Source of the DNA: Antrihabitans stalactiti
Lineage (GTDB): Bacteria > Actinomycetota > Actinomycetes > Mycobacteriales > Mycobacteriaceae
Reading direction: 5' to 3'
DNA length: 64,000 bases
Assembly: GCF_012932915.1 (NCBI RefSeq)
Contig: NZ_VCQU01000003.1
Location: 1 to 64,000, forward strand
In this document: positions 18,755 through 26,797 of the stretch, in pieces
Layout of the letters: every line of letters begins with the position of its first letter
Numbering within the stretch: the stretch's first letter is position 1
The notes under the pieces: generated by a model
What the model was told of the DNA's origin: nothing
Databases searched by the model: none
Seen by the model: only the letters and a program-made list of their open reading frames with translations
Translations under genes and position numbers: made by a program

Positions 18755-19924
18755 ATGTTGGGAATCACGGGAGTCTTCTGGCTGCCACGCACAGCGACCG
18801 TCAATTCGACGACACTGTGGGCAGGCGCCGGTCCGGTACCACTGAGCACTGCAACACCAGCGTGGGCGGCCATGTCGGCGGCGTACGCCGATGCGTCGTT
18901 CACCGTCACGCGCGTTCTCGCCGAACTCGCCGTTGGCTGGCAGGGCGTCACGTCGGTCGGCGCCAAGGCACGCCTCGCCGGATTCAAGATCTGGGCCGAT
19001 CAAGCGACAGCGGCTGCCGCAGCATTGTCGGCGAAGACTGGCGCAAATTCGATTGCTGCTACCACGGCGCGGGCCGTGATGCCGAGCCTTCCCGAGATCG
19101 TCGCCGTACAGACTGCCAAAGTCGCGGCGTACTCCACGGGAGGTGTGCTGAACGGCACCGCCGAAGCGGCCGAGGCAGCCGACCGCGCGATGGACATCCG
19201 CGCCGCTCTCGTGATGGAGGCTTACGAAGCCGCGACGACGACTGTCGTCGTGACTCCGACCGAGTTCGTCCCTCCGCCTCCGATCGCGAACGGTGTGGGT
19301 GGCGGAACGTCCGAAACCGACCAAACGGGTGCCCAGGGCAAGTCGACGTTCATGAATCCGGTCCAAGCTGCGGCAGCAGCGGCCGCATCGTTCGTGCAGA
19401 ACCCCGGCGTCCAGAACGCCGCGCTGCAGGCCGGTCAGGTTGCGAGCTCGGCGGCGTCGAGTGTCGCGTCGGTCGCGTCCAACGTCGGAACCGCCGCGGT
19501 CCACGCGGCGACGAGCCATTCGGCCGCCCCGCTCGCCACGGCTCCACTGAGTGCACTTCCTGCCACCGGCTTCCGTGACGCGTCGAGTTCGTCCGCCGTT
19601 CGCTCGGTATCGTCGGCCAACATTGCACGTCCTGCCAATATCTCGCTGCCCGAAGGCTGGCGCAACAGTCCGGCGCCGGTGGGCGGCGCGCCCGTCGCCA
19701 GCAACTCGGCTGCAGTTGCGCAGTCGACGCTCGGTCCGCTCGATTCGTCCGCGGCCACCCGCGCTGCCGGTGCAGGCCCCATGGTGGGTCACCGCGCGGG
19801 CGGAGCCGAGAGCGACGAAGAGAACCACGAAACGCCGGACTACTTGAAGAACTTCGAGCACTTCGCCGACGGACGGACCGTCACGCCATCGGTCATCGGC
19901 GCCGACGCGGGCCGCACGCGATGA
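18755..19924 (+). CDS. PPE-family protein (ESX substrate)
   Basis: A 389-residue PPE-like protein. The first 170 residues keep the PPE fold pattern: VFWLPRTATVNSTTLWAGAG at the start, a W-x-G turn (GWQG near residue 62), and long Ala-rich helices. The rest is low-complexity Ala/Ser/Val with Pro segments, and an acidic tail (ESDEENHETPDYLKNFEHF). The classical Pro-Pro-Glu is not present (LPRT instead), so it is an atypical member. It lies directly between PE and EspG, forming the complete cargo-chaperone unit. Confidence 0.82.
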   Translation: MLGITGVFWLPRTATVNSTTLWAGAGPVPLSTATPAWAAMSAAYADASFTVTRVLAELAVGWQGVTSVGAKARLAGFKIWADQATAAAAALSAKTGANSIAATTARAVMPSLPEIVAVQTAKVAAYSTGGVLNGTAEAAEAADRAMDIRAALVMEAYEAATTTVVVTPTEFVPPPPIANGVGGGTSETDQTGAQGKSTFMNPVQAAAAAAASFVQNPGVQNAALQAGQVASSAASSVASVASNVGTAAVHAATSHSAAPLATAPLSALPATGFRDASSSSAVRSVSSANIARPANISLPEGWRNSPAPVGGAPVASNSAAVAQSTLGPLDSSAATRAAGAGPMVGHRAGGAESDEENHETPDYLKNFEHFADGRTVTPSVIGADAGRTR

Positions 19925-20745
19925 TCGATCTCGGCACCACGCGGGCGCCGTCGACGCTGCAACGGGTGACGCTGAGCCTTGATGAAATGGACCTGCTGCT
20001 CGACCGGCTGCAGATCGACGAGCTCCCGGTGGTGCTGAGTGCGGTCCCGCGTTTCGACAACAAATCCGCGCGCGACGCTGCATTTGCGCACGCCGAATCC
20101 GCGCTCGAAGAGCGCGGGCTGATCGCACATGGCGAAGTCCACCCCGACCTCGCGGACCGGCTCGCAATCCTGGGCCACCCGCATTGGGTGGTCGCGTTGC
20201 GCCTTTTCGCGGGCGAATCGATCTCGCGTCTGTGCCTTACGAAGGGCGCCGAGTCGACCGTCCTGGCCTTGCGTGGTCCGGAGTCGTACGTCATCGACGA
20301 CGCTGGTCCGGACCTGGCTGGTGTCGTTCTCGCGGCGCTCGGCCCCGCAGAGGCGCTCGGGTTCGAAAGCTTCTCTGCTCCGACCGCTGAGTTGAGCGAG
20401 TTGTTCAACGACACTCGCGATCCCGCCGCGACCAGTCGCAGGCTCGCATCGATCGCCCAGCCGTCGCGCGATTCGAACGTTGTCGCGTCGGCGATGGTGC
20501 ATTGCTACGGCCACACGGAGATCGTCGGAATCGCTTATGGCGAAGGAACGCGAGAACAGGCCGAAGGACATCTCGCCGTTTTCGATACACGCAACGGTCG
20601 ATTCGTCGCGACGGCGACACGATCGTCGGACGGAACGAAGTGGTCGTCGCTCAGTTCGGGATCGAATCCCAGGATTCGCCAGGCCGTCGAGACGCTCATC
20701 GCCGACCTACCGATGCGTGCGGAGTTCAGCGGGCTCAACCCATAG
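19921..20745 (+). CDS. EspG-type ESX secretion-associated chaperone
   Basis: A 274-residue protein of the EspG family, cytosolic chaperones that bind the PPE tip and deliver PE-PPE pairs to a type VII machine. Family-like features are the N-terminal LSLDEMDLLLDRLQIDELPVVL, strands around HPHWVVALRLFAG, and a C-terminal NPRIRQAVETLI segment. Its ATG overlaps the PPE stop (ATGA). The 3' end overlaps the convergent histidine phosphatase gene by 11 bp. No EccB, EccC, EccD, MycP or EsxA/B genes are in this window, so the cassette depends on an ESX system elsewhere. Confidence 0.8.
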   Translation: MIDLGTTRAPSTLQRVTLSLDEMDLLLDRLQIDELPVVLSAVPRFDNKSARDAAFAHAESALEERGLIAHGEVHPDLADRLAILGHPHWVVALRLFAGESISRLCLTKGAESTVLALRGPESYVIDDAGPDLAGVVLAALGPAEALGFESFSAPTAELSELFNDTRDPAATSRRLASIAQPSRDSNVVASAMVHCYGHTEIVGIAYGEGTREQAEGHLAVFDTRNGRFVATATRSSDGTKWSSLSSGSNPRIRQAVETLIADLPMRAEFSGLNP

Positions 20746-21397
20746 GGTCGTCGGGGACGGGGCTGACGTCGTCGGCAAACGGCGGCTCGAATCGTCCCCA
20801 CCGGACGCAGCGCCACCCATCGCCGTCGATCTCGAGCTCGACGGTTTCGGTGTTGTCGAGGTGGTTGTTGGCAGCGAACAGCCCCGGCACACTCGCGAGG
20901 TGGCGCCCGACCAACCGGACCGCTGCGCCATGGCTGACCACGACCACGTCGCCGGCGCTCACCTGCTCCAGATACTTCTCGCGTAGTTCCGCGACCACGG
21001 GCAGATAACGCGCCAGTACATCCTCGCCGGACTCGCCACCGGGAACCCGCGTCGTCAACTCGCCGCCATGCCAGGCATGAAATACCGCTTTGAAGATTTC
21101 GTGCGACTGCTCGTCGGCTTTGCCTTCGATGTCGCCAGCTTGAACTTCGTGCAATCCTTCGATGACCTGCACGGACACACCGGTAGCCGCTTCGATGAAA
21201 CTCGCGGTCTGCTGGGCGCGGAGGGCCTGCGAGGACACCAGCGCAGCGGGCGGGTTGGCCGCCAGGACCTGACCGATCGCGCGTGCCTGGTTGGACCCTT
21301 TTTCGGTGAGCGGTGCTCCTGGCAGCTTCGTGTCGAGACGTTTCGCGACGTTGCCTTCGGTCTCGCCGTGCCGAACGAGGATGAGTCGGCCGCTCAT
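20735..21397 (-). CDS. Histidine phosphatase / phosphoglycerate-mutase-like protein (Rv3837c-like)
   Basis: A 220-residue histidine phosphatase with LVRHGET near residue 8 (phospho-accepting His) and VVVSHGAAVRL near 158 (second catalytic His). The family transfers or hydrolyses phosphate on small metabolites; despite the usual name it is not necessarily glycolytic. The start is ATG 21397, overlapping the stop of pheA (ATGA), so the pair is translationally coupled, as Rv3838c-Rv3837c. Confidence 0.9.
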   Translation of the reverse strand: MSGRLILVRHGETEGNVAKRLDTKLPGAPLTEKGSNQARAIGQVLAANPPAALVSSQALRAQQTASFIEAATGVSVQVIEGLHEVQAGDIEGKADEQSHEIFKAVFHAWHGGELTTRVPGGESGEDVLARYLPVVAELREKYLEQVSAGDVVVVSHGAAVRLVGRHLASVPGLFAANNHLDNTETVELEIDGDGWRCVRWGRFEPPFADDVSPVPDDPMG

Positions 21398-22308
21398 CGA
21401 TCGGCCTGTCCGGCTCGAAGTTCGACCAACCACTGCGACGCTTCGGCGTCGGACGGCGGCGGAGTTCCGTTCGGAACGACCGACGGCCACGAACCCAGGT
21501 AGCGGACCGTCGTGGTCCGGTGCAGGGCCTTGAGTGCCTCGGCGACCGCTGCGTCGTCGATGTGGCCGACGCAATCGATGAAGAACCGGTAGGTGCCGAA
21601 TGTGGTTCGAGTGGGTCGCGATTCGATTCGCGTGAGGTCGATTCCGCGGGTGGCGAATTCGGCGAACGCACGCATCAGCGTGCCCGGCGCGTTGGGCAGT
21701 TCGATGACGACCGAGGTGCGATCCATCCCGGTGCGAGCAGGTGCGGTACCCGGCGTGGTGACGTACACGAAGCGGGTCCGGGCGCCGGCGTGATCGGCGA
21801 CGCCGCTTGCCAGTGCCACGAGCCCGAGCCGCTCGCCTGCCAACGGAGTCGACAGTGCTGCGTCGGCGAGGCCGCTCACCACATCCTCGGCTGCCGCGGC
21901 ATTCGAGGCCGCTACCTGCACGTTCGCGGTCGGCATGTGGTCTTCCAGCCAGATCCTGACCTGTGCCGCAGCGACTGGGTAGGCACGGATCGAGGAGACC
22001 TGGTCGAACGGGATCTTTTCCTTGGCCAGGATCGAGAAAGACACGTCCAGTTCGGTTTCCGCCATGATCTGCAGCCGGTCGCCTGCTGCCAGCGCGTCCA
22101 TGGTGGCTGGGATGGAACCCTCGACCGAGCTTTCGATCGGCACGACAGCACCGTCGGCGAGACCCTGCCGGACCATGCCGAGCGCGGCCGGTTGACTCGG
22201 CGCTGACACCCGTTCCACAGGTCCGCCGAATGAGCCACGGGCTTCGAGGTCGGCAAGCGCCATCTCGGTAAAGGTTCCTGATGGTCCGAAGTAGGCGATG
22301 CGCTGCAC
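21394..22308 (-). CDS. pheA: Prephenate dehydratase
   Basis: Converts prephenate to phenylpyruvate in phenylalanine synthesis. The 304-residue protein has a periplasmic-binding-like catalytic domain (RIAYFGPSGTFTE at the start, ESSVEGSI near residue 60, the catalytic Thr-Arg-Phe in ARTRFVYV near 178), then an ACT regulatory domain with ESRP near 228, which senses phenylalanine. The start is taken as GTG 22308 to give the family N-terminus; ATG 22326, six codons earlier, is possible. It is upstream of and overlapping the phosphatase gene, as in Rv3838c. Confidence 0.95.
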   Translation of the reverse strand: MQRIAYFGPSGTFTEMALADLEARGSFGGPVERVSAPSQPAALGMVRQGLADGAVVPIESSVEGSIPATMDALAAGDRLQIMAETELDVSFSILAKEKIPFDQVSSIRAYPVAAAQVRIWLEDHMPTANVQVAASNAAAAEDVVSGLADAALSTPLAGERLGLVALASGVADHAGARTRFVYVTTPGTAPARTGMDRTSVVIELPNAPGTLMRAFAEFATRGIDLTRIESRPTRTTFGTYRFFIDCVGHIDDAAVAEALKALHRTTTVRYLGSWPSVVPNGTPPPSDAEASQWLVELRAGQADR

Positions 22309-22391
22309 GATTACGAGGTTACGCAACCGAAGAGAGCTGACCCCGTGACGTCGCCGTACGCGTTGCCGCTTGTGCTCCCCGCCGATTTAGC

Positions 22392-22410
22392 TTAGCTTAG
22401 GTTTACCTTA
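22392..22410 (+). promoter_or_regulatory. IdeR/DtxR-type iron box
   Basis: TTAGCTTAGGTTTACCTTA agrees by eye with the consensus TTAGGTTAGSCTAACCTAA at 15 of 19 positions. It overlaps a possible -10 element (TACCTT, 22404-22409) and ends 23 bp before the ATG of the DUF2470 gene, which also has a strong GGAGGTGG. The orthologous Rv3839 is a known member of the IdeR iron-repression regulon, which supports the call. Confidence 0.75.
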
Positions 22411-22433
22411 CTTACGGAGGTGGAGGGGAACAC

Positions 22434-23201
22434 ATGACACGGGCAAAGACTCGACCCGGACCGTCGACCGCGGAACGTATTCGCAGCGCATGCGCACGAT
22501 CACGCGACGCAGTTCTGGCCTTGCCCGCAAGCGATCCGGTGCCGACCACGATGCATCACCTCCGAACCTGCGGCGACGTCGTCATCGGCGTCGGCTCCGG
22601 CTCACACGCAGTCACGACGGCGTGGAGCAGCGGTGGCCACGGGGTTCCGGCCGTCCTCGAACTGACCGACTACACCCCTCTCCCGCTCCGCGAACAGGTC
22701 CGGTCGCTGGTGTGGCTGCGCGGCACGATTCATCCGGTCGCGCCCAACGCCCAGCGTGCCCTGGCCAGCGAAGTTGCAGGCGAGACCGCCTACGAATCGC
22801 TGCTCGATGTCGGGCACGGGACGACACTGCTGCGCCTGCGCCTGGCGTCGGCCGTCGCAGCGGATGCCACCGGCGCCGAGCCCGTCGATGTCGACGAGTT
22901 GCGCCTCGCGACCCCGGATCCCTTTTGGGAGTTCGAGTCGGCGTGGCTGCGCCATCTCTGCGACGATCACTCCGAGGTCATCGACCTGCTGGCTCGACGG
23001 CTGCCCGCCAACCTTCGGCACGGACGTGTTCGCCCGCTCGCGATCGACCGCTACGGCATCACCCTTCGCGTCGAAGCGCCCGACGCCGACCACGATGTGC
23101 GGCTTCCCTTCGGCGAGCCGGTCGATGATTTCGCCGCTCTCAGCCGCGCGGTCAGGATCCTCGTCGGCTGCCCCTTCCTGAACGGGCTACGCAACCGGTA
23201 G
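22434..23201 (+). CDS. DUF2470 protein, iron-regulated (Rv3839-like)
   Basis: A 255-residue cytosolic protein. The N-terminal half is a split-barrel-like region, and the C-terminal part (from about residue 170, DPFWEFESAWLRHLCDDHSE) matches DUF2470, the domain found at the end of HugZ-type haem-degrading proteins and near haem-metabolism proteins. The later segment GITLRVEAPDADHDVRLPFG is typical. With the iron box upstream it is probably repressed when iron is plentiful. A haem-related role is plausible but not demonstrated. Confidence 0.82.
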   Translation: MTRAKTRPGPSTAERIRSACARSRDAVLALPASDPVPTTMHHLRTCGDVVIGVGSGSHAVTTAWSSGGHGVPAVLELTDYTPLPLREQVRSLVWLRGTIHPVAPNAQRALASEVAGETAYESLLDVGHGTTLLRLRLASAVAADATGAEPVDVDELRLATPDPFWEFESAWLRHLCDDHSEVIDLLARRLPANLRHGRVRPLAIDRYGITLRVEAPDADHDVRLPFGEPVDDFAALSRAVRILVGCPFLNGLRNR

Positions 23202-23227
23202 CTCGACTATCGGGGACAATCGCCGGT

Positions 23228-24031
23228 GTGCCGATCACCGACTGGATGCGTCCACCACCGCGTCGCGTCGCGCCCGAGCCGAATCAAGCCGTTCGCAAGC
23301 GGATTCGCATCGAAATCGTCGTCGTCCTCGTCGTCACCTTCGGGCTCAGCGGCCTCAGCGCCGCGGTCGCACTGCTGGAAGCCCAGCTCGCGCCAGGCGG
23401 ACTTGCCGATCAAACGGTAGCGCTGAACTCCTCGGCATCGACGCAGTCGCTGATCGACCTGCTCTACCAGCTGTTGCGCGTTTTGCGCCTTTGCGGCTGG
23501 GCCGCGCTCGGCCTGTACCTACTGTGGCGCAGCGGCGTGGGGCCGAAGCTCGTCGGCCTCGCGCGGCCGCAGCGGCGAGAGGACGGCCTACCCGGGCTGG
23601 CTCTCGCCGCGCTCATCGGAATACCTGGATTGGCGCTGTACCTGATTGCGCATGCACTCGGCCTGAACCTTGCCGTCGCGGCAAGCGGCCTGCGCGAACA
23701 CTGGTGGCGAGTTCCCGTGCTGATCATCGCCGCCATCGCCAACGCGGCAGCGGAAGAGATTCTGGTCGTCGGCTATCTGATCACCAGGTTGCGCCGCCTC
23801 GGCTGGTCCGAGAATGCGTCGCTGTGGGCGTCCTCGGTCCTGCGCGGCAGCTACCACCTCTACCAAGGTCTGGGCGGCGGGCTCGGCAACGTCGTGATGG
23901 GTTTGGTGTTCGGCCGATACTGGCAGCGCACCAACCGACTATGGCCGTTGCTCATCGCCCACGCGGTCATAGACATCGTGGCGTTTCTTGGATACACGCT
24001 CCTGCATGGCCACCTCGACTGGTTGCCATGA
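23228..24031 (+). CDS. CPBP-family intramembrane protein
   Basis: A 267-residue membrane protein with about seven hydrophobic segments, assigned to the CPBP (CAAX protease/bacteriocin-processing) family by three motifs: NAAAEEILVVGYL near residue 177, SSVLRGSYHLYQG near 200, and HAVIDIVAFL near 246. The first motif is normally EExxxR; here the Arg is absent, although the Glu pair and later His residues remain. GTG start at 23228. It lies 26 bp after the DUF2470 gene and 13 bp before the LCP gene, likely one transcript. Confidence 0.8.
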   Translation: MPITDWMRPPPRRVAPEPNQAVRKRIRIEIVVVLVVTFGLSGLSAAVALLEAQLAPGGLADQTVALNSSASTQSLIDLLYQLLRVLRLCGWAALGLYLLWRSGVGPKLVGLARPQRREDGLPGLALAALIGIPGLALYLIAHALGLNLAVAASGLREHWWRVPVLIIAAIANAAAEEILVVGYLITRLRRLGWSENASLWASSVLRGSYHLYQGLGGGLGNVVMGLVFGRYWQRTNRLWPLLIAHAVIDIVAFLGYTLLHGHLDWLP

Positions 24032-24044
24032 CTACAGTCGACTC

Positions 24045-25343
24045 GTGAACGGCGACGTCCCCAACGAACCACCGCGGCGGCCCGTGCCGCCGCGACGGCC
24101 GGGGCAACCGCCCGTCGAACCCGAGGAGACCCAATTCTTGCGGCGCCCGCCTGGCGACCGCGGACCGCAACAGGCCTGGTCGCAGGCTCCCCCGCCGCCG
24201 TCGGTGGCTCCCCGCAGACCCGAGCCGACCTACGACCGCCCGCAATACGCACCACCGCAGCAGCCGCGCCCGTACTCCGAGCGCCCCGCCGCGTATTCCA
24301 CGCCACCGCCGCCCGCGCCGCCCCGCCGCCGATCGGAGCCACCGCCGCCCGCACGGCCACGCAAGCCCCGCAAACGCAAAAGCGGCTGGCGTTGGGTGCG
24401 CAGGCTGATCTATACGCCCTTCATTCTCTTACTGATCTTGGCGATCGCATTGTTCTTCGGCGGCCGCTACCTCGACGGTCAGCTGACGCGCATCGACGCG
24501 CTTGTCGACTACCCGGGGCGCGTCGCCGACACACCAGGAACGAACTGGCTGCTGGTCGGCTCGGATAGCCGGTCCGGGCTGACGCCCGAAGAAGAGCAGG
24601 CGTTGGCGACCGGCGGTGACACCGGTCCGGAGCGGACCGACACGATCATCGTTGTTCATATCCCGAAATCGGGGCGGACCACGATGGTCAGCATCCCGCG
24701 CGATTCGTTCCTGCCTATTCCGGGCAATGGACAGGACAAGGTCAACGCATCGTTCGCGATCGGTGGTCCCCAACTGCTGGTCCAGACGCTGGAAAACGCG
24801 ACCGGCCTGCACTTCGACCACTATGCGCAGATCGGTTTCGACGGTTTCGCGGGGTTGGTCGATTCGATCGGTGGCATCGACGTGTGCATCGACGCACCGA
24901 TCGACGACCCGCTGGCCGGCATCAATCTGCAACCTGGTTGCCAAAAGCTCAACGGGGCAACGGCGTTGGGCTTCGTCCGAACGCGAGCGACCGCCAACGC
25001 CGACCTCGACCGCGTCCAGAACCAGCGAAAGTTCCTCTCGGCCTTGATCGACAAGGCGACCAGCCCGTCGAGCCTGCTGAATCCGTTCAAGCTGTGGCCG
25101 TTCGCGAAGGGCACGGTCAAGTCGCTGAAAGTCGACAAGGGCGACCACATCTGGCAACTTGCGGCACTCGGATGGGCCATGCGCGGCGACGTCATCACGA
25201 CCACTGTTCCGGTCGACGCGGCTGAAGACACCTACGACTCCGGCAACGTACTTCCCTGGGACCACGACCGCGCGGTTCAGTTCTTCGATGCACTCGCCAA
25301 AGACCAACAAATACCCGGATCGCTGCTCACACCAGCGCGCTGA
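24045..25343 (+). CDS. LytR-CpsA-Psr (LCP) family protein
   Basis: A 432-residue LCP enzyme; this family attaches polymers such as arabinogalactan to peptidoglycan outside the membrane. A 105-residue Pro/Arg-rich cytoplasmic tail is followed by a membrane helix (LIYTPFILLLILAIALFF). The LCP domain starts at GTNWLLVGSDSR, with the conserved RTDTIIVVHI and MVSIPRDSFLPIPG (Arg/Asp that bind the pyrophosphate lipid) and later NQRKFLSALIDK. The start is GTG 24045; the extension upstream overlaps CPBP. It stands where M. tuberculosis has Rv3840. Confidence 0.88.
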   Translation: MNGDVPNEPPRRPVPPRRPGQPPVEPEETQFLRRPPGDRGPQQAWSQAPPPPSVAPRRPEPTYDRPQYAPPQQPRPYSERPAAYSTPPPPAPPRRRSEPPPPARPRKPRKRKSGWRWVRRLIYTPFILLLILAIALFFGGRYLDGQLTRIDALVDYPGRVADTPGTNWLLVGSDSRSGLTPEEEQALATGGDTGPERTDTIIVVHIPKSGRTTMVSIPRDSFLPIPGNGQDKVNASFAIGGPQLLVQTLENATGLHFDHYAQIGFDGFAGLVDSIGGIDVCIDAPIDDPLAGINLQPGCQKLNGATALGFVRTRATANADLDRVQNQRKFLSALIDKATSPSSLLNPFKLWPFAKGTVKSLKVDKGDHIWQLAALGWAMRGDVITTTVPVDAAEDTYDSGNVLPWDHDRAVQFFDALAKDQQIPGSLLTPAR

Positions 25344-25385
25344 AACCTCGTTTGATCGGTCCCTCTTCAGGGTATTTCGGCAAAC

Positions 25386-25541
25386 ATGATTGCCATCGGA
25401 ATTATCTTGCTACTGGCTGGAATGGTCTTCCACTCAGGGATTCTGTGGGGCCTCGGAATCGTCCTTGCGATTGCGGGTGCCGCCGCTGCGTTGCTCGGGC
25501 GAGCGGGTCGCCGGGTCGGGCCGCGGGTCCACTACTACTGA
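25386..25541 (+). CDS. Small hydrophobic DUF6131-type membrane protein (51 aa)
   Basis: The ATG at 25386 opens a 51-codon frame ending TGA 25539-25541. The first 37 residues form one or two hydrophobic helices (MIAIGIILLLAGMV..., GLGIVLAIAGAAAALLG), followed by a basic, Tyr-ending tail (GRAGRRVGPRVHYY). This is the shape of the DUF6131 family, about 50 residues long with a GxAGR...RRHYY-like end. It stands between the LCP and ferritin genes. A short hairpin follows at 25547-25563. Function unknown. Confidence 0.72.
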   Translation: MIAIGIILLLAGMVFHSGILWGLGIVLAIAGAAAALLGRAGRRVGPRVHYY

Positions 25542-25578
25542 CCTCGCGGCGCCCGGAGCGCCGGGTAGCCTGGGCCGC

Positions 25579-26127
25579 ATGCCGAATCCGGAACCAGTCC
25601 GTGCCAGTGCCTTTCACGAACTGTTGCGGGAACAGATCCGGCACGAGTTCACTGCGTCGCAGCAGTACATCGCGATCGCCGTCTACTTCGACTCCGATCA
25701 CTTGCCGAACCTTGCACGCCGGTTCTACGGGCAGGCCGCCGAAGAGCGCTCACACGCGCTGATGATGGTGCAGTATCTCCTCGACCGAGACCAGACGGTC
25801 ACGGTCGGTGGCCTCGACGAGGTGCAGCCGACCTTCGTTGGTCCGCGCGAGGCGGTCGAATTCGCGCTGGAACAGGAACTTCGTGTCACCCGATTGATCA
25901 CAGCGCTCGCGCAAACTGCGCGAGACACCGGCGACTACCTCGGCGAACAATTCATCGGCTGGTTTCTCGAGGTCCAAGTCCAAGAGATCGCGGATATGCG
26001 GACACTGCTCGCGGTGCTCGACCGCACCGGCGGAAACATGTTCGACGTCGAAGATTTCGTCGCCCGCCAACTTCGCGTCGGCGCCGCTGCGGTCGGCTCT
26101 CGTGCACCTAAACCTGCGGGTGTGTGA
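25579..26127 (+). CDS. Ferritin (BfrB-like), first of a tandem pair
   Basis: A 182-residue non-haem ferritin that oxidises and stores iron in a 24-subunit shell. The four-helix bundle has ferroxidase residues in REQIRHEFTASQQY (Glu), AAEERSHALM (Glu and His), FALEQELR (Glu) and LGEQFIGWFLEVQVQE (Glu/Gln). The start is ATG 25579, as the frame upstream overlaps the 51-residue gene. It is closely related to the next gene but more divergent from M. tuberculosis BfrB (Rv3841), with a shorter basic tail. Confidence 0.9.
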   Translation: MPNPEPVRASAFHELLREQIRHEFTASQQYIAIAVYFDSDHLPNLARRFYGQAAEERSHALMMVQYLLDRDQTVTVGGLDEVQPTFVGPREAVEFALEQELRVTRLITALAQTARDTGDYLGEQFIGWFLEVQVQEIADMRTLLAVLDRTGGNMFDVEDFVARQLRVGAAAVGSRAPKPAGV

Positions 26128-26133
26128 CGCAGT

Positions 26134-26184
26134 GGTTAGCCTGAGCTTGGATGACGTGGGCTTTTAGCCACGATATGTTCGTGG
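26134..26184 (+). promoter_or_regulatory. Promoter of the second ferritin gene: weak iron box, -10 element, hairpin at the start codon
   Basis: GGTTAGCCTGAGCTTG (26134-26149) resembles the right three-quarters of an IdeR box (about 12 of 16 positions). TATGTT (26174-26179) fits the mycobacterial -10 pattern TANNNT and lies 6 bp before the ATG at 26186, and no Shine-Dalgarno is present, so a leaderless transcript is likely. CCACGA (26168-26173) and TCGTGG (26179-26184) form a perfect 6-bp hairpin directly before the start. Confidence 0.45.
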
Positions 26185-26185
26185 C

Positions 26186-26734
26186 ATGACCACGCCGACG
26201 GAATCCAGCCGTAGCAAGTTCCATGCTTTGCTACACGACCAGATTCGCCACGAGTTCAACGCCTCGCACCAATACACCGCGACGGCCGTCTGGTTTGACA
26301 ACGCAGACCTGCCGCAGTTGGCGAAGCACTTCTACGCTCAGGCTGTGGAAGAGCGCAACCACGCGCTGATGATCGTTCAATACTTTCTCGACCGGGATCT
26401 CAGTGTCGAGCTGACCGGCGTCGATGCCGCGAAGTCCTCTTTCGCCGATGCGCGCGAGCCGATCGCCCTTGCCCTCGCGCAGGAAAAGACTGTCACCGAA
26501 CAGATCATTCAGCTCGCCAGCACCGCACGCGAAGAAGGCGAGTACCTGGGCGAGCAATTCATGCAGTGGTTCTTGAAGGAGCAGGTCGAGGAAGTCGCGA
26601 GCATGAACACGCTGCTCACCATCGCCGACCGCGCAGGGTCGAACCTGTTCGACCTCGAAGAGTTCGTTGCCCGTGAAATGACGAAGGTCGTCGACACCGC
26701 GGGCGCACCGGCCGTTGCAGGCGGCAGCATCTAG
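26186..26734 (+). CDS. bfrB: Ferritin BfrB
   Basis: A 182-residue ferritin, by eye the closer of the two to M. tuberculosis BfrB (Rv3841): LPQLAKHFYAQAVEERNHALM, LDRDLSVELTGVD, LALAQEKTVTEQI, and EYLGEQFMQWFLKEQVEEV. All ferroxidase carboxylates and the EERxH helix are present. It is expected to form a cytosolic iron-storage shell. The two ferritins share orientation and a 58-bp gap but probably have separate promoters (see 26134-26184). The gene ends 12 bp before a palindrome. Confidence 0.92.
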   Translation: MTTPTESSRSKFHALLHDQIRHEFNASHQYTATAVWFDNADLPQLAKHFYAQAVEERNHALMIVQYFLDRDLSVELTGVDAAKSSFADAREPIALALAQEKTVTEQIIQLASTAREEGEYLGEQFMQWFLKEQVEEVASMNTLLTIADRAGSNLFDLEEFVAREMTKVVDTAGAPAVAGGSI

Positions 26735-26746
26735 TCATGCACACCA

Positions 26747-26792
26747 CTCGTGAGTCTTTTTGGAGTCCATAGACTCCAAAAAGACTCACGAG
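26747..26792. repeat. GTGAGTCTTTT palindrome, copy 2 (21-bp perfect stem)
   Basis: Arms 26747-26767 and 26772-26792 pair perfectly around the loop CATA. The inner arm is TGGAGTC instead of AGGAGTCC, with the matching change in the other arm. It fills the gap between the convergent 3' ends of bfrB (26734) and the DUF5926 gene (26798), where a bidirectional terminator would be expected. Confidence 0.9.
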
Positions 26793-26797
26793 CGTAG

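Noticed and set aside
22434..23201. Haem oxygenase call for the DUF2470 protein
   Set aside because: Only the DUF2470 part and iron box are visible; the haem-contacting residues of HugZ cannot be confirmed by eye.
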